DNA from: Mycolicibacterium hodleri
GTDB lineage: Bacteria > Actinomycetota > Actinomycetes > Mycobacteriales > Mycobacteriaceae
DNA length: 64,000 bases
Reading direction: 5' to 3'
Assembly: GCF_006439015.1 (NCBI RefSeq)
Contig: NZ_RCZG01000001.1
Location: forward strand, 248,001-312,000
Shown here: piece by piece, positions 55,855 through 64,000 of the stretch
How the letters are laid out: each line of letters begins with the position of its first letter
How positions within the stretch are numbered: the stretch's first letter is position 1
The notes under the pieces: generated by a model
Told to the model about the DNA's origin: nothing
Database searches by the model: none
What the model saw: the letters and a program-made list of their open reading frames with translations, nothing else
Made by a program: the position numbers and the translations under genes

Positions 55855-56878
55855 ATGCGCGCAGTCGTCCTGCGGAACAACGAGTTAGAGGTCCGGGAGA
55901 CCGAAGACCCGGTGGCCGGGCCGGGGGAGCTGCTGATCCGTCCGCTCAGCGCTGCGCTGTGCGCGTCCGACGTGCACTACGTGGATCACCCCAATAGCGC
56001 GCCCCGGTTCGTCTGGGACGCCTACCGCGACACCATCATGGGGCATGAATTCATCGGTGAGGTCGTCGGTCACGGACCCGGCGGCTCGGTGAGTTTCCCG
56101 ATCGGCACCCGCGTCACCAGCATGCCGCTGTTGCTGGGTACCGGCCAGCCGCATGTCATCGGGCACGACCCGGACGCGCCTGGCGCATTCGGGGCGTTGA
56201 TGCGGGTCTCGGAGATGATGAGTCGCGGAGTCCCCGAGGGCATTCCTGATGACGCGGTCGCCGTGGTCGACGCCTTCGCCGTCGGCGAGTACTACGTCCG
56301 CATCTCCGGCATCGCACCCGGGGAGCTGCCGCTCGTCATCGGCGCCGGCGCCATCGGCCTGTCCGCCATCGTGGCATTGAAGTCCCGTGGCATGGAACAC
56401 ATCATCGTCGCCGACTACAGCCCGGCCCGCCTGCAGTACGCGAAGACGTTCGGCGCGACGGTTTTGGTAAACCCTGCGGAGCGGTCACCGTATGACGTGT
56501 GGCGGGAACTTGCCCAGAGCTCCAACGCCACCTGGCCCCAGGTGATCTTCGAATGCGCCGGCGCCCCCGGGTTGATCCAGAACATCATCGACTCCTGAGT
56601 TCGGTACGCGCATCTTCGCCGCGGGTAGCTGGACCGGCACCGACGCGATGGTGATCCCCGCCGCCATGCACCAGGGACTGGCCATGCAGTTCGGCGGCGG
56701 CCCGCACCCGCAGGATTGGTATGGCACGCTCGACGCCGTCGCCGAGGGCCGGCTGGATCCGCTTCCCGCCATCGGCAAGGTCATTGGCCTCGACGAAGTA
56801 CCAGAAGCGTTGGAGCAGCTGCGCAAGGGGCAGGGGCCTCCTCGCGTCGTCGTGCACCCGACGTCGGCATCCGACTAG
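55855..56878 (+). pseudogene. Zinc-type medium-chain alcohol dehydrogenase broken by one frameshift
   Basis: The first frame (ATG 55855) has the catalytic-zinc region LCASDVHYVDHP, IMGHEFIGEVVGHGPG, and a Rossmann motif VIGAGAIGLSAIVALKSRGM. It stops at 56598 after GAPGLIQNIIDS. A one-base shift restores FAAGSWTGTDAMVIPAAMHQ, and GLDEVPEALEQLRKGQG continues to 56878. The combined length of about 340 residues is normal. It lacks the structural-zinc Cys cluster, as in threonine-dehydrogenase-like members. A single indel near 56597 inactivates it, unless it is a sequencing error. Confidence 0.83.
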
Positions 56879-56890
56879 GCCACGGTTGAC

Positions 56891-57718
56891 GTGAAGAAGG
56901 TGACAGTCGACAAGGCGAGGTACGGACCGTGGGCACTCATTGCCGGTGCATCCGACGGAGTGGGCGCCGCCTTCGCGGAGACCATCGCCAGCCACGGCAT
57001 CAACGTCGTCCTCCTCGCCCGTCGGGCAGAAGTGCTCAACGACGTCGCGGATGGAATCCACAGCCGTACCGGCGCCGCAACCCGCGTAGTCGTCATCGAC
57101 CTCAGCGCGGCCGATGCGAAGGAATCGATCATCTCGGCCACGGCTGATCTCGAGATCGGACTGCTGGTCTACTGTGCAGGCGCCGATGCCGACTTCGCAC
57201 CGTTCCTCGAGAATTCGATCACCACCGCCGAGGCAATGCTCCAGCGCAACTGCCTGATTCCGATGCAATTGAGTCACCACTACGGGCGCGCGATGGTCGA
57301 GCGAGGGCGCGGTGGCATCGTGATCCTCAGCTCCGGGGCGGCATTCGTTGGCGCACCGAACATGGCCACCTACGGGGCGACCAAGGCGTTCGACATGATC
57401 TTCGCCGAGGCTTTGTGGGCGGAGCTGCGGGACAAGGGCGTTGACGCACTCGGTGTCGTGCTCGGCGAGACCGACACCCCTTCGCTGCGCCGCCTGCGCG
57501 AGGCACGTGGGCTCGCAGGCCCTGACGAACCCGTCCCCGGTGCGACTGCTCCCGAAGAGGTCGTCAGCGCTGCCTTCGAGAGTCTCGGTAAGAAGCCAAC
57601 GTGCATGGCCGGTAAGCAGATTCGGCGTGGCGCCCGGCTCATCAATCCGATCCCGCGAGGGGTGCTGGTCCGGCTGATGATCCGGATGAGCCGCCGTGCG
57701 ATGGGGGCGGATACGTGA
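56891..57718 (+). CDS. Short-chain dehydrogenase/reductase
   Basis: A 275-residue SDR: ALIAGASDGVGAAFAETIAS, LVYCAGADADF in the NNAG place, IVILSSGAAF and the catalytic YGATK. The motif NNAG is replaced by YCAG, as in some carbonyl-reductase-like members. The end contains KQIRRGARLINPIPRGVLVR, a basic tail like those of the YqjQ/DltE-type SDRs. GTG 56891 is 12 bases after the ADH stop, so it belongs to the TetR-controlled group at 55364. Confidence 0.84.
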   Translation: MKKVTVDKARYGPWALIAGASDGVGAAFAETIASHGINVVLLARRAEVLNDVADGIHSRTGAATRVVVIDLSAADAKESIISATADLEIGLLVYCAGADADFAPFLENSITTAEAMLQRNCLIPMQLSHHYGRAMVERGRGGIVILSSGAAFVGAPNMATYGATKAFDMIFAEALWAELRDKGVDALGVVLGETDTPSLRRLREARGLAGPDEPVPGATAPEEVVSAAFESLGKKPTCMAGKQIRRGARLINPIPRGVLVRLMIRMSRRAMGADT

Positions 57719-57823
57719 GCGTCCGCCAGCACTGCCAACTCGCTAGACGCAGCATCAGACGGTGGCGTGACGGCGCTCGTCGGAATCTGTTCGCCGCGGA
57801 GGCAGGATTCGATCAGTACACCG

Positions 57824-59722
57824 TCAGATCTTGGTAGGCCCAAGCCTCCAGGCGCCACTGCCGAGGAGTTCGAGGTTGCGCTGATGGTGCTGCTCGATGG
57901 ATCGATGGTGACCGACGCTGACCACGATGAGGTCTGGTAATTCGTTGCGCAGCAGCATGTAGAGGGCGAACTCCAGGCCTTCGTCGAGCGCCGAGGTCGC
58001 CTCATCGAGGAAGACCACTTTTGGTCTGGCAAGTAGGATCCGGGCGAACGCCATCCGTTGTTGCTCACCGGGGGAGATCACCTTGGCCCAATCCTGCTCC
58101 TCGTCGAGGCGGTCGCGCAGATGTGCCAAAGACACCCGCATGAGGACCCCCCGCAACGTGTCATCATCGAATTCGCCCGCGCTGGCCGGATAGGACACCG
58201 CGGCGCGCAAAGTGCCGAGCGGCACGTAGGGCAGTTGCGAGACGAACATGGTCTCGTTCTCACCCGCGGGCCGATACCACGTCCCGGCAGTCGCAGGCCA
58301 CAGTTCGGCGAGGCTGCGGAGCAACGAGGTCTTGCCGCTACCGGAGGCGCCGGTGATCACCATCGATTCGCCGTGCCGCAGGGTGACGTCGATCGGATCG
58401 ATCAGCCGTTCACCGCTCGGCGTGCGCACCTCGACGCCGACCAGTTCGACCGATCCGTCCAGGCTTGGTTGAGACGCCAGTGAGGGCAGTAGCTGGGCGT
58501 GTTCGCTGGCCTCCACGAGCCCGTGCAGACGATTGATGACGGCGTTGTAGCTGGCGAACTGGCTGTAGGCGTTGCGGAAGAAGGACAGTCCACTCTGGAT
58601 TTTTCCGAACGCGGTTCCAGACTGGGTCACGTCGCCCAGCTTGATGGTGCCCGCGAACAGCCGTGGCGCCTGCAGCAGAAGTGGCAGCGGTGAGACGGCC
58701 TGCGTCGCGGAGAAGTTCCACGCGACGAGCCCGACCGTCCGCCGCACGTACCGCCGGTAGTTGGCGATGACGGCGGTGAAGCGCACAGTGAGCTGTTCGC
58801 GTTCGGCTCGTTCACCACGGTAGAAGGCCACCGCCTCCGCGCTTTCACGCAAGCGCACCAACGCATATCGGAACGCCGCATTGGTTTGCTCGTTGCGGAA
58901 GCTCAGCCCGATCAATGGGCGACCGATCCGGAATGCGATGGCCGTGACGATCACGACATATGCGAGTACGACGAAGAAGAGCGCCTTGGGGATGGCGACG
59001 CCGAACAGTGTCAGTGTTCCCGAGAGGTGCCACAGGATGACGGTGAACGACGCCACCGAGATCAACGACTCGACCGCGCCGAAGAGCAGGATGCTGGTCG
59101 AGTAATAGTTCGGAACGTTCGGTCCCGCGCCGACTCCGGTGGTGAAGGCGTCGATGTCCTGTTGGATACGCTGGTCAGGGTTGTCGATGGGTGTCGGGCT
59201 GAAGCGGTCGCGGTAGTAGGCACGGCCTGCCAGCCACTTCGTCGTGAGGCGATCGGTCAACCACACCCTCCAGCGGATGATGAAGAACTGCGCGAGATAG
59301 GTGTCGAGCACGATCCGCACGAGGTGGGCACTCGCCAGGATGCAGAAGATCGCGATTGCCATCCAGAAGCCGTGCATGCCCGAGGCGCGATGCGCGGCGT
59401 CGTTTGAGGCCGCACCCTGAAATGCCACCTGCAGAGCCGAGAAGACGTCATTCGAGTAGTAGCTGAGCAGAACCTGGATGCGTACCTCGATGACCACCGA
59501 CAACAGCATCAGTGCCAACAGGCCCCACACCGGACCGCACGTTGCACCGGTGAAGTAGTCCTTGGTGATCCGCCAAAACCGTTGTCCCCAAGTGGTGCGA
59601 CGGATCAGAAGCGTCACCAGTAGCGCAGTGGTTACGGCACAGGCCAACCAGGCGCAAAGGATCCACTGCACTGAGTGGACGATCTCGTGACCCCAGTCGA
59701 TCGACGGTGTGAAGTCTTCCAA
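57824..59722 (-). CDS. SbmA/BacA-type ABC transporter, Rv1819c-like
   Basis: A 632-residue protein with six N-terminal helices ([60 protein letters not shown] and others). The conserved membrane-domain run [20 protein letters not shown] and [13 protein letters not shown] is typical of SbmA/BacA/ABCD. The C-terminal ATPase has Walker [15 protein letters not shown], signature [19 protein letters not shown], Walker [14 protein letters not shown] and switch His VGHH. Length matches mycobacterial Rv1819c, which moves cobalamin and hydrophilic peptides. It diverges from another ABC exporter at 59872. Confidence 0.88.
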   Translation of the reverse strand: MEDFTPSIDWGHEIVHSVQWILCAWLACAVTTALLVTLLIRRTTWGQRFWRITKDYFTGATCGPVWGLLALMLLSVVIEVRIQVLLSYYSNDVFSALQVAFQGAASNDAAHRASGMHGFWMAIAIFCILASAHLVRIVLDTYLAQFFIIRWRVWLTDRLTTKWLAGRAYYRDRFSPTPIDNPDQRIQQDIDAFTTGVGAGPNVPNYYSTSILLFGAVESLISVASFTVILWHLSGTLTLFGVAIPKALFFVVLAYVVIVTAIAFRIGRPLIGLSFRNEQTNAAFRYALVRLRESAEAVAFYRGERAEREQLTVRFTAVIANYRRYVRRTVGLVAWNFSATQAVSPLPLLLQAPRLFAGTIKLGDVTQSGTAFGKIQSGLSFFRNAYSQFASYNAVINRLHGLVEASEHAQLLPSLASQPSLDGSVELVGVEVRTPSGERLIDPIDVTLRHGESMVITGASGSGKTSLLRSLAELWPATAGTWYRPAGENETMFVSQLPYVPLGTLRAAVSYPASAGEFDDDTLRGVLMRVSLAHLRDRLDEEQDWAKVISPGEQQRMAFARILLARPKVVFLDEATSALDEGLEFALYMLLRNELPDLIVVSVGHHRSIEQHHQRNLELLGSGAWRLGPTKI

Positions 59723-59871
59723 CGGATCAGCCTCCGGTGCGGTGGCGTCCTACGGCGCCAGGTCTGTGTGCGATGAGTATCGACCCTCGTGTTGAACAAC
59801 ATCGAAACTCGACCGACCACCGGCACTGCTAACGTTCGCAACGGATTGCCCGTGAAGAGAAAGCGGCCGCC

Positions 59872-61635
59872 ATGACGCGCCTGATTCGCGAACTGCTGGG
59901 ACCGTACCGGGGAAGGCTTGCGATCATCCTGGCTGCGATGCTGGTGCAGACGATCATGGGACTCGCCGCGCCCTGGCCGTTGAAGGTCATCATCGACGAC
60001 GTCGTGGGGGACCACGCGGCGCCTGCGTGGGTGGCCTGGATGGTGCCGATGATGGGCGGCGACACCAAGGTTCACCTCGCGGCGGCCGCCGGCATTGCTA
60101 CGGTGGTGATCGCCGCCATCGCCGGGGTGGCGTTCTACGTCGCCAACTACTTCACCGAGAGTCTGGGCCAGTGGGTCGCCAACGACCTGCGGGTACGAAT
60201 CTTTCACCGGTTGCAGCTCTTTTCGCTCGGCTTCTTCGACCACAACCGGGTCGGCGCCGTTCTCAGCACGATCATGACTGACGTTCAGACAATCCAGAGT
60301 TTCGCGTCGGTGTCCACCCTGAATCTGATCACCGATACATTCACGATCTTGGGGATGGTCGTGGTGATGTTCGCTCTGCGGTGGGACTTCGCGCTGATCG
60401 CCGTGACGGTGCTGCCGTTTCTGGCGCTGTTCGTGTTCCGTGTCAACGGACTGATCAAGAATGCGACCCGCGAGGTCCGCACGCGCCAGGCCGATCTGAC
60501 CTCGACTCTGCAGCAGGGCCTCGAGGGAATCGAGGTCATCCAGGCCTTCGACCGCCAGGACCTCCAGGAGCAGCATCTCGTGCAGGCAAGCAATGACACG
60601 GTGACGGCGTGGCTCAAGGCGCGGCGGGTCTCCTCGCTGCTCTCGCCGGTAGTCGGCCTTGCCGTCGCGGTGTGCACCGCTCTGGTGCTGTGGAGGGGTT
60701 CGGTGCTGGTGCTCACCGGCGTGACGACGGTCGGCACGCTGACCGTCTTCCTTGCCTATCTCGCCAAGTTCTTTCAGCCGGTACGCGACGTCGCCGTCAT
60801 GACCAACTCGATAGCTCAGGTCTCGGTGGGGTTCGAGCGGATCAGGGCGATACTGGAGGCCGACTACGTGGTTCCCGAGCGCTCCGATGCCATCGACCCG
60901 CCGCGGTTCGCCGGTGAGATCGAGTTCGAGCACGTGGCCTTCGGTTACGACCCGGATGTGCCGGTGTTGCGGGATATCAGTTTCCGGATCTCGCCGGGGC
61001 AGTTGGTGGGGATCGTCGGGCCTACCGGGGGCGGCAAGTCGACCGTCGTCAGCCTGGTCCCACGATTCCGGGACACCGACGCCGGCACCATCCGGATCGA
61101 CGGTGTCGACATCTGTCACTATCAATTGCATCCGTTGCGTCGCCAGATCGGGTTCGTGCTGCAGGACACGGTGCTGTTTCGTGGCACGGTGCGCGACAAC
61201 ATCGCCTTTGGGCGCCCGGAGGCGACCGATGCCGAGATCGTCACGGCGGCAAGGCTTGCCAACGCCGATGAATTCATCATGCGCATGCCCGGCGGTTACG
61301 ACAGCCCGGTCGGTGAACGCGGGCACACCCTGTCAGGGGGCCAGCGCCAACGCATCGGGATTGCCCGCGCCTTCATCCGCGACAGCCCGATTCTGATTCT
61401 CGACGAGCCGACCGCGGCGCTGGACGCCGAGTCCGAGGAGGCGGTGATCGACGGACTGCAGCGGCTCATGAAGGGTCGGACCGTCATCATCATCGCCCAC
61501 CGGCTGAGCACGATCCGCAGCGCCGACCGCATCCTCGTCATCAAGGATGGCGTCGTGGCCGAGGACGGCAGACACGACGAATTAATCGCTCTCGGAGGGG
61601 TTTACGCTGATCTACATCGCATCCAGTACAGATGA
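59872..61635 (+). CDS. ABC exporter, fused permease-ATPase (MsbA-like half-transporter)
   Basis: A 587-residue type-IV ABC exporter half. Six helices in residues 1-310 (LAIILAAMLVQTIMGLAAPW, VVIAAIAGVAFYVANYF, ILGMVVVMFALRWDFALIAV and others) are followed by an ATPase. This has Walker A VGPTGGGKSTVVSLVPRF, Q-loop FVLQDTVLF, signature TLSGGQRQRIGIARAFIRDS, Walker B ILILDEPTAALDAESEE and H-loop IIAHRLSTI. It works as a dimer. Substrate is likely a lipid or drug. It diverges from the SbmA-like gene with a 149-base gap. Confidence 0.93.
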   Translation: MTRLIRELLGPYRGRLAIILAAMLVQTIMGLAAPWPLKVIIDDVVGDHAAPAWVAWMVPMMGGDTKVHLAAAAGIATVVIAAIAGVAFYVANYFTESLGQWVANDLRVRIFHRLQLFSLGFFDHNRVGAVLSTIMTDVQTIQSFASVSTLNLITDTFTILGMVVVMFALRWDFALIAVTVLPFLALFVFRVNGLIKNATREVRTRQADLTSTLQQGLEGIEVIQAFDRQDLQEQHLVQASNDTVTAWLKARRVSSLLSPVVGLAVAVCTALVLWRGSVLVLTGVTTVGTLTVFLAYLAKFFQPVRDVAVMTNSIAQVSVGFERIRAILEADYVVPERSDAIDPPRFAGEIEFEHVAFGYDPDVPVLRDISFRISPGQLVGIVGPTGGGKSTVVSLVPRFRDTDAGTIRIDGVDICHYQLHPLRRQIGFVLQDTVLFRGTVRDNIAFGRPEATDAEIVTAARLANADEFIMRMPGGYDSPVGERGHTLSGGQRQRIGIARAFIRDSPILILDEPTAALDAESEEAVIDGLQRLMKGRTVIIIAHRLSTIRSADRILVIKDGVVAEDGRHDELIALGGVYADLHRIQYR

Positions 61636-61775
61636 CGAAACCTTCCGGTCGCCTTTGGTTCATCGAACGTTCAGCGGGGTGACACCTCATGAATGCCTCC
61701 CCGAATGCCGCTCTGCCTGTTAACGTTTGGCCAGGGACGAGCTCTTCGAAATTCCAGTGAATCAGGAGATCAGTG

Positions 61776-62510
61776 ATGCTGACGGTGCGAGATCATGGCG
61801 TTGAGGACTACATCGGGTTGCGCGACATGGATGCGACCGACGTGGGGCATCTGACCGGGGACGACCGGGCCTGCCTGGAGGAGCTGGGCCAGTACCTCGT
61901 TGACAGCGATGCCGGTGAGCGATTCGCAATGTGGTTGCTACACAAGCACCTCGAGCCCGCGCCGGGTGAGGTCTTCGTGGAGCGCACGATCGCCCAGCCA
62001 CGCCGGACGGAGACGACGCTGATCGACAGATCCGAGTTTCCTGGTGACTCGCTGTACGCGACGGCGTTCCGATTCGACGAGACCGTCGCGGGCGTCGGCG
62101 TCATCGGCATGGAGTTCTCCGAACCGGCAGACCTCGGCTGCACGTCGCCCCTGAACGCGCACGACGAGGCCGTGCTTGCGGGGATCGTCGAGCGACTTCA
62201 GGCGCACGACAAGACCGAGCGATTCGGCGTCAAGCTGATCCGCAACCCGCTCGGGCTGTCCGAGCGCGAGCTGCTCCTGGAGACCTGCGACAGCACCGAG
62301 CGAGCGCTGTACTGCGACGTGAGTGATCGTGGCTCGATTCCCGCCGATGCCACCGTCATCGAGACGACCTGGAAGTACCGGCTCGTCCAGGGGCAGACCA
62401 AGCCCATCGTGATGCAGGACTGCACGGCCGGCTGCGTCTCCGTTCCCGGCGGACACGACGTCGGCCACGCTCACTCGGGAACGGACAACGACGACAACCC
62501 GCTCCCGTAG
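61776..62510 (+). CDS. Hypothetical protein, 244 aa, with C-terminal Cys/His-rich tail
   Basis: ATG 61776 follows AGGAGA by a good distance. The product has no membrane segment. It is acidic, with a repeated EERFAMWLLHKH- and ERFGVKLIRNPLGLSEREL-like pattern: GERFAMWLLHKHLEPAPGEV and TERFGVKLIRNPLGLSEREL begin similarly, so an internal duplication is possible. The C-terminus has VMQDCTAGCVSVPGGHDVGH with Cys and His that could bind metal. I recognise no family. It lies after the ABC exporter with its own start region. Confidence 0.62.
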   Translation: MLTVRDHGVEDYIGLRDMDATDVGHLTGDDRACLEELGQYLVDSDAGERFAMWLLHKHLEPAPGEVFVERTIAQPRRTETTLIDRSEFPGDSLYATAFRFDETVAGVGVIGMEFSEPADLGCTSPLNAHDEAVLAGIVERLQAHDKTERFGVKLIRNPLGLSERELLLETCDSTERALYCDVSDRGSIPADATVIETTWKYRLVQGQTKPIVMQDCTAGCVSVPGGHDVGHAHSGTDNDDNPLP

Positions 62511-62537
62511 ACGCCGCCACCCAGGACACCCGACCCA

Positions 62538-62750
62538 CTACGGTTGCAGGTCGGATTTCTCGGCGGCCGCCGCCATGGCGTCGACGACTTCCTCGGTGGA
62601 GACGACGGCGTGCGCTGCAGCTGACTCAATCAGCTGGTTGGCATTTTGCAACCCTGCCGGCCGGGCGAAGTCGCCGTCAGCCTGGAAACGGGCCGGGCCG
62701 CGCGTTGACCACAATTCCGACGACAACGCTGACGACAGTTGCTCTCCCAA
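62538..62750 (-). CDS. Doubtful small ORF, 70 aa
   Basis: The C-terminal half, GLQNANQLIESAAAHAVVST followed by EEVVDAMAAAAEKSDLQP, has a helical, protein-like composition that could be the end of a regulatory helical domain. The N-terminal half looks like shadow sequence. No clear ribosome site or family was recognised. It could equally be a 3' gene fragment. Confidence 0.3.
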   Translation of the reverse strand: MGEQLSSALSSELWSTRGPARFQADGDFARPAGLQNANQLIESAAAHAVVSTEEVVDAMAAAAEKSDLQP

Positions 62751-62826
62751 CTACGCCCACAGCGGCGTTTCACACCTGCTAAACAGCCTGTTCAGTGCGC
62801 CTGCCCGCTCCTGGCAGTGTAGGGGT

Positions 62827-62855
62827 CAGGGGTTGGAATCCCCTTAGCTCCACCC
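62827..62855 (+). repeat. tRNA 3'-end-like fragment, copy C
   Basis: CAGGGGTTGGAATCCCCTTA followed by GCTCCACCC. AGGGG and CCCCT form a perfect T-stem around TTGGAAT, and TAGCTCCACC resembles an acceptor 3' strand. It matches copy A (48321) and copy B (48483) in their shared parts. Only the 3' end of a tRNA-like gene is present. Confidence 0.55.
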
Positions 62856-63017
62856 CGTTGAATGCCAAATGTCGGCGTCATCAACCGGCAGTCCCGTTCG
62901 ACCCTGTGAAATCGAGTGCGCCGCACCACTCGAGGCGCTCGGGCGCGCTGGAGACGTGATGTGCGATAATGCCGAGAAGTTGCGCCTTCCCGTCCGGAGC
63001 GGTTGTAGGCTCGCGGC

Positions 63018-64000
63018 GTGGAGGGCAAGTCCGCGATCAGGTTCCTTCCTATTGGCGACCGTCGCGTGGCATACGAGATTCGCGGAGACGGTCCTCCGCT
63101 CGTCGCTCCTGCGTGGTGGGTGAGTCACCTCGAACTTGACTGGCGGAGCGCCGACTTTCGGCGGTTCTGGGAGGGCGTGGCCGACGGTTACACGCTGATC
63201 CGCTACGACCGGCTTGGTGTCGGGATGTCGGATCGCTTGGTTCAAGACTCCGATCTGACCCTCGACTCGGAGGTCGCGACGCTGCGCATGCTTTTCGACG
63301 AGCTCGAGCTTGAGGGCGTGTCGCTGGTTGGTGGTTCGTCGGGAAGTTGTGTCGCGGTGGCATTTGCCGCCGAGTTTCCCGAGCGCGTCGAGCGTTTGGT
63401 GTTGTACGGGTCCTACTGCGACGGCGCCGAGCTGACTCCCCCTGGCGTGGCATCGGCGATCTTGGCGGCGGTGCGCGCGCATTGGGGACTGGGTGCCCGA
63501 ATACTCAGCGACATCTTCCTCGGCGGTGGCGATGCCGCGGAGCAGGAGCGGTTCGCACGATTGCAGCGGGAGTCGGCTACCGCCGAGACCGCAGCCGACG
63601 TGTTGGATCTCGTCTATCGCCTCGACGTTCGCAAGTGCCTTCCCCTGGTCAACCGGCCGACGACCGTCGTGCATCGTCGTGACGATCGCGCCGTGCCGTA
63701 CCGGTGCGGACGTGAGGTGGCGGCCGCGATACCCGGTGCGACATTCATCCCGCTGTCGGGCAGCGCGCACTTTCCTTGGCATGGTGACGTCGATTCGGTC
63801 GTCCGTGCCTGCCGGGAAGCGTTGGCACCCAACGAACTAGTAGCGCTCCGTGCGAGCGCATCGGAGCCGGTCCTATTGTCTGATCGCGAGCGGGAGATTC
63901 TCGCTCTCGTGGCACGGGGCCTCGGCGATCGCGAGATAGCGGAGCAACTGGTGTTGAGCCCGCACACCGTTCACCGCCACGTCGCGAACATTCGTCGCAA
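63018..64000 (+). CDS. Alpha/beta-hydrolase fused to LuxR-type HTH, 3' end outside window
   Basis: GTG 63018 starts a frame open to the right edge (327 codons). Residues 1-275 form an alpha/beta-hydrolase: YTLIRYDRLGVGMSDRL, nucleophile elbow LVGGSSGSCVAVAFA, a possible Asp in HRRDDRAVPYRCG and His in GSAHFPWHGD. Residues from about 290 carry a LuxR/GerE HTH, LLSDREREILALVARGLGDR, EIAEQLVLSPHTVHRHVANI. The order hydrolase then LuxR is known in actinobacteria and suggests regulation by an ester, lactone or acyl ligand bound in the hydrolase domain. Target genes are unknown. Confidence 0.88.
   Translation, partial: MEGKSAIRFLPIGDRRVAYEIRGDGPPLVAPAWWVSHLELDWRSADFRRFWEGVADGYTLIRYDRLGVGMSDRLVQDSDLTLDSEVATLRMLFDELELEGVSLVGGSSGSCVAVAFAAEFPERVERLVLYGSYCDGAELTPPGVASAILAAVRAHWGLGARILSDIFLGGGDAAEQERFARLQRESATAETAADVLDLVYRLDVRKCLPLVNRPTTVVHRRDDRAVPYRCGREVAAAIPGATFIPLSGSAHFPWHGDVDSVVRACREALAPNELVALRASASEPVLLSDREREILALVARGLGDREIAEQLVLSPHTVHRHVANIRR

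Larger units (their letters stand above)
62511..63017. other. Mostly non-coding region before the LuxR fusion
   Basis: 507 bases. It holds one doubtful minus-strand small ORF (62538-62750) and a tRNA-3'-end-like fragment (62827-62855). No further gene was seen. Confidence 0.5.

Noticed and set aside
59632..61326. 564-codon minus-strand frame opposite the ABC exporter
   Set aside because: Antisense shadow; the plus-strand ABC motifs are unambiguous.
1..64000. CRISPR array, transposon or prophage
   Set aside because: No regularly spaced repeats, transposase DDE motifs, integrase or structural phage genes were seen.

Overview
The window is GC-rich, densely coded actinobacterial DNA and looks mycobacterial. 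Pointers are three short-chain dehydrogenases of the mycofactocin-coupled type, two F420-type luciferase-like oxidoreductases, a WS/DGAT acyltransferase, a LipC-like esterase, a FadD4-like acyl-CoA synthetase, an SbmA/BacA-type ABC exporter resembling Rv1819c, two cytochromes P450 and many CoA-dependent degradative enzymes. No ribosomal RNA, intact tRNA, CRISPR array, transposase or phage gene was seen. The species cannot be fixed from the sequence alone.

Layout. 1-9.9 kb: a double-domain CoA-transferase (minus, cut by the left edge) diverges from a catabolic run of amidohydrolase, small protein, thiolase-fold protein lacking the usual Cys, DUF35 partner, SDR, metallo-beta-lactamase-fold hydrolase, P450 and DUF2889 protein. 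9.9-10.9 kb is a patch of gene remnants. 10.8-17.8 kb: a carboxymuconolactone-decarboxylase-like gene, four SDRs, a TetR regulator, a DapB-like oxidoreductase and an unknown beta-rich protein. 18-29.7 kb: enoyl-CoA hydratase, then a binding protein, isochorismatase-fold protein, LLM oxidoreductase, amidohydrolase, CoA ligase, TetR, NTF2-like protein, SDR, P450 and a second amidohydrolase. Four similar operator-like palindromes lie in the intergenic regions of this last block, and I read it as one TetR-controlled catabolic regulon. 29.7-34.5 kb: thioesterase, TetR, a deletion scar of a thiolase/DUF35 pair, SDR, aldehyde dehydrogenase and VOC protein. 34.7-36.3 kb: a membrane protein plus cytochrome oxidase subunits III and IV without I and II. 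36.8-42 kb: a lipid block (acyl-CoA synthetase, WS/DGAT, broken acyltransferase, LipC-like esterase). 42-48 kb: orphan DUF35 protein, broken SDRs, a 36-residue ORF, a KshB-like ferredoxin reductase, a 2-oxoglutarate dioxygenase, a wrecked NCS1 permease and an XRE/cupin regulator. 48.3-62.9 kb, bracketed by tRNA-T-arm-like fragments: DUF3297, LLM oxidoreductase, frameshifted sulfotransferase, DUF1214-like protein, VOC protein, type-B carboxylesterase, TetR, NTF2-like protein, frameshifted alcohol dehydrogenase, SDR and two divergent ABC exporters. The right edge cuts an alpha/beta-hydrolase-LuxR fusion.

Together the genes suggest several modules for degrading cyclic or branched hydrophobic carboxylic compounds (steroid-, terpenoid- or aromatic-like): activation by CoA ligase or CoA-transferase, P450 and SDR oxidation, hydration, retro-aldol or thiolytic cleavage and amidohydrolase-family steps. 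No substrate can be named. At least nine loci are broken or remnants, by deletion, frameshift or in-frame stop, so part of this accessory catalogue is decaying.
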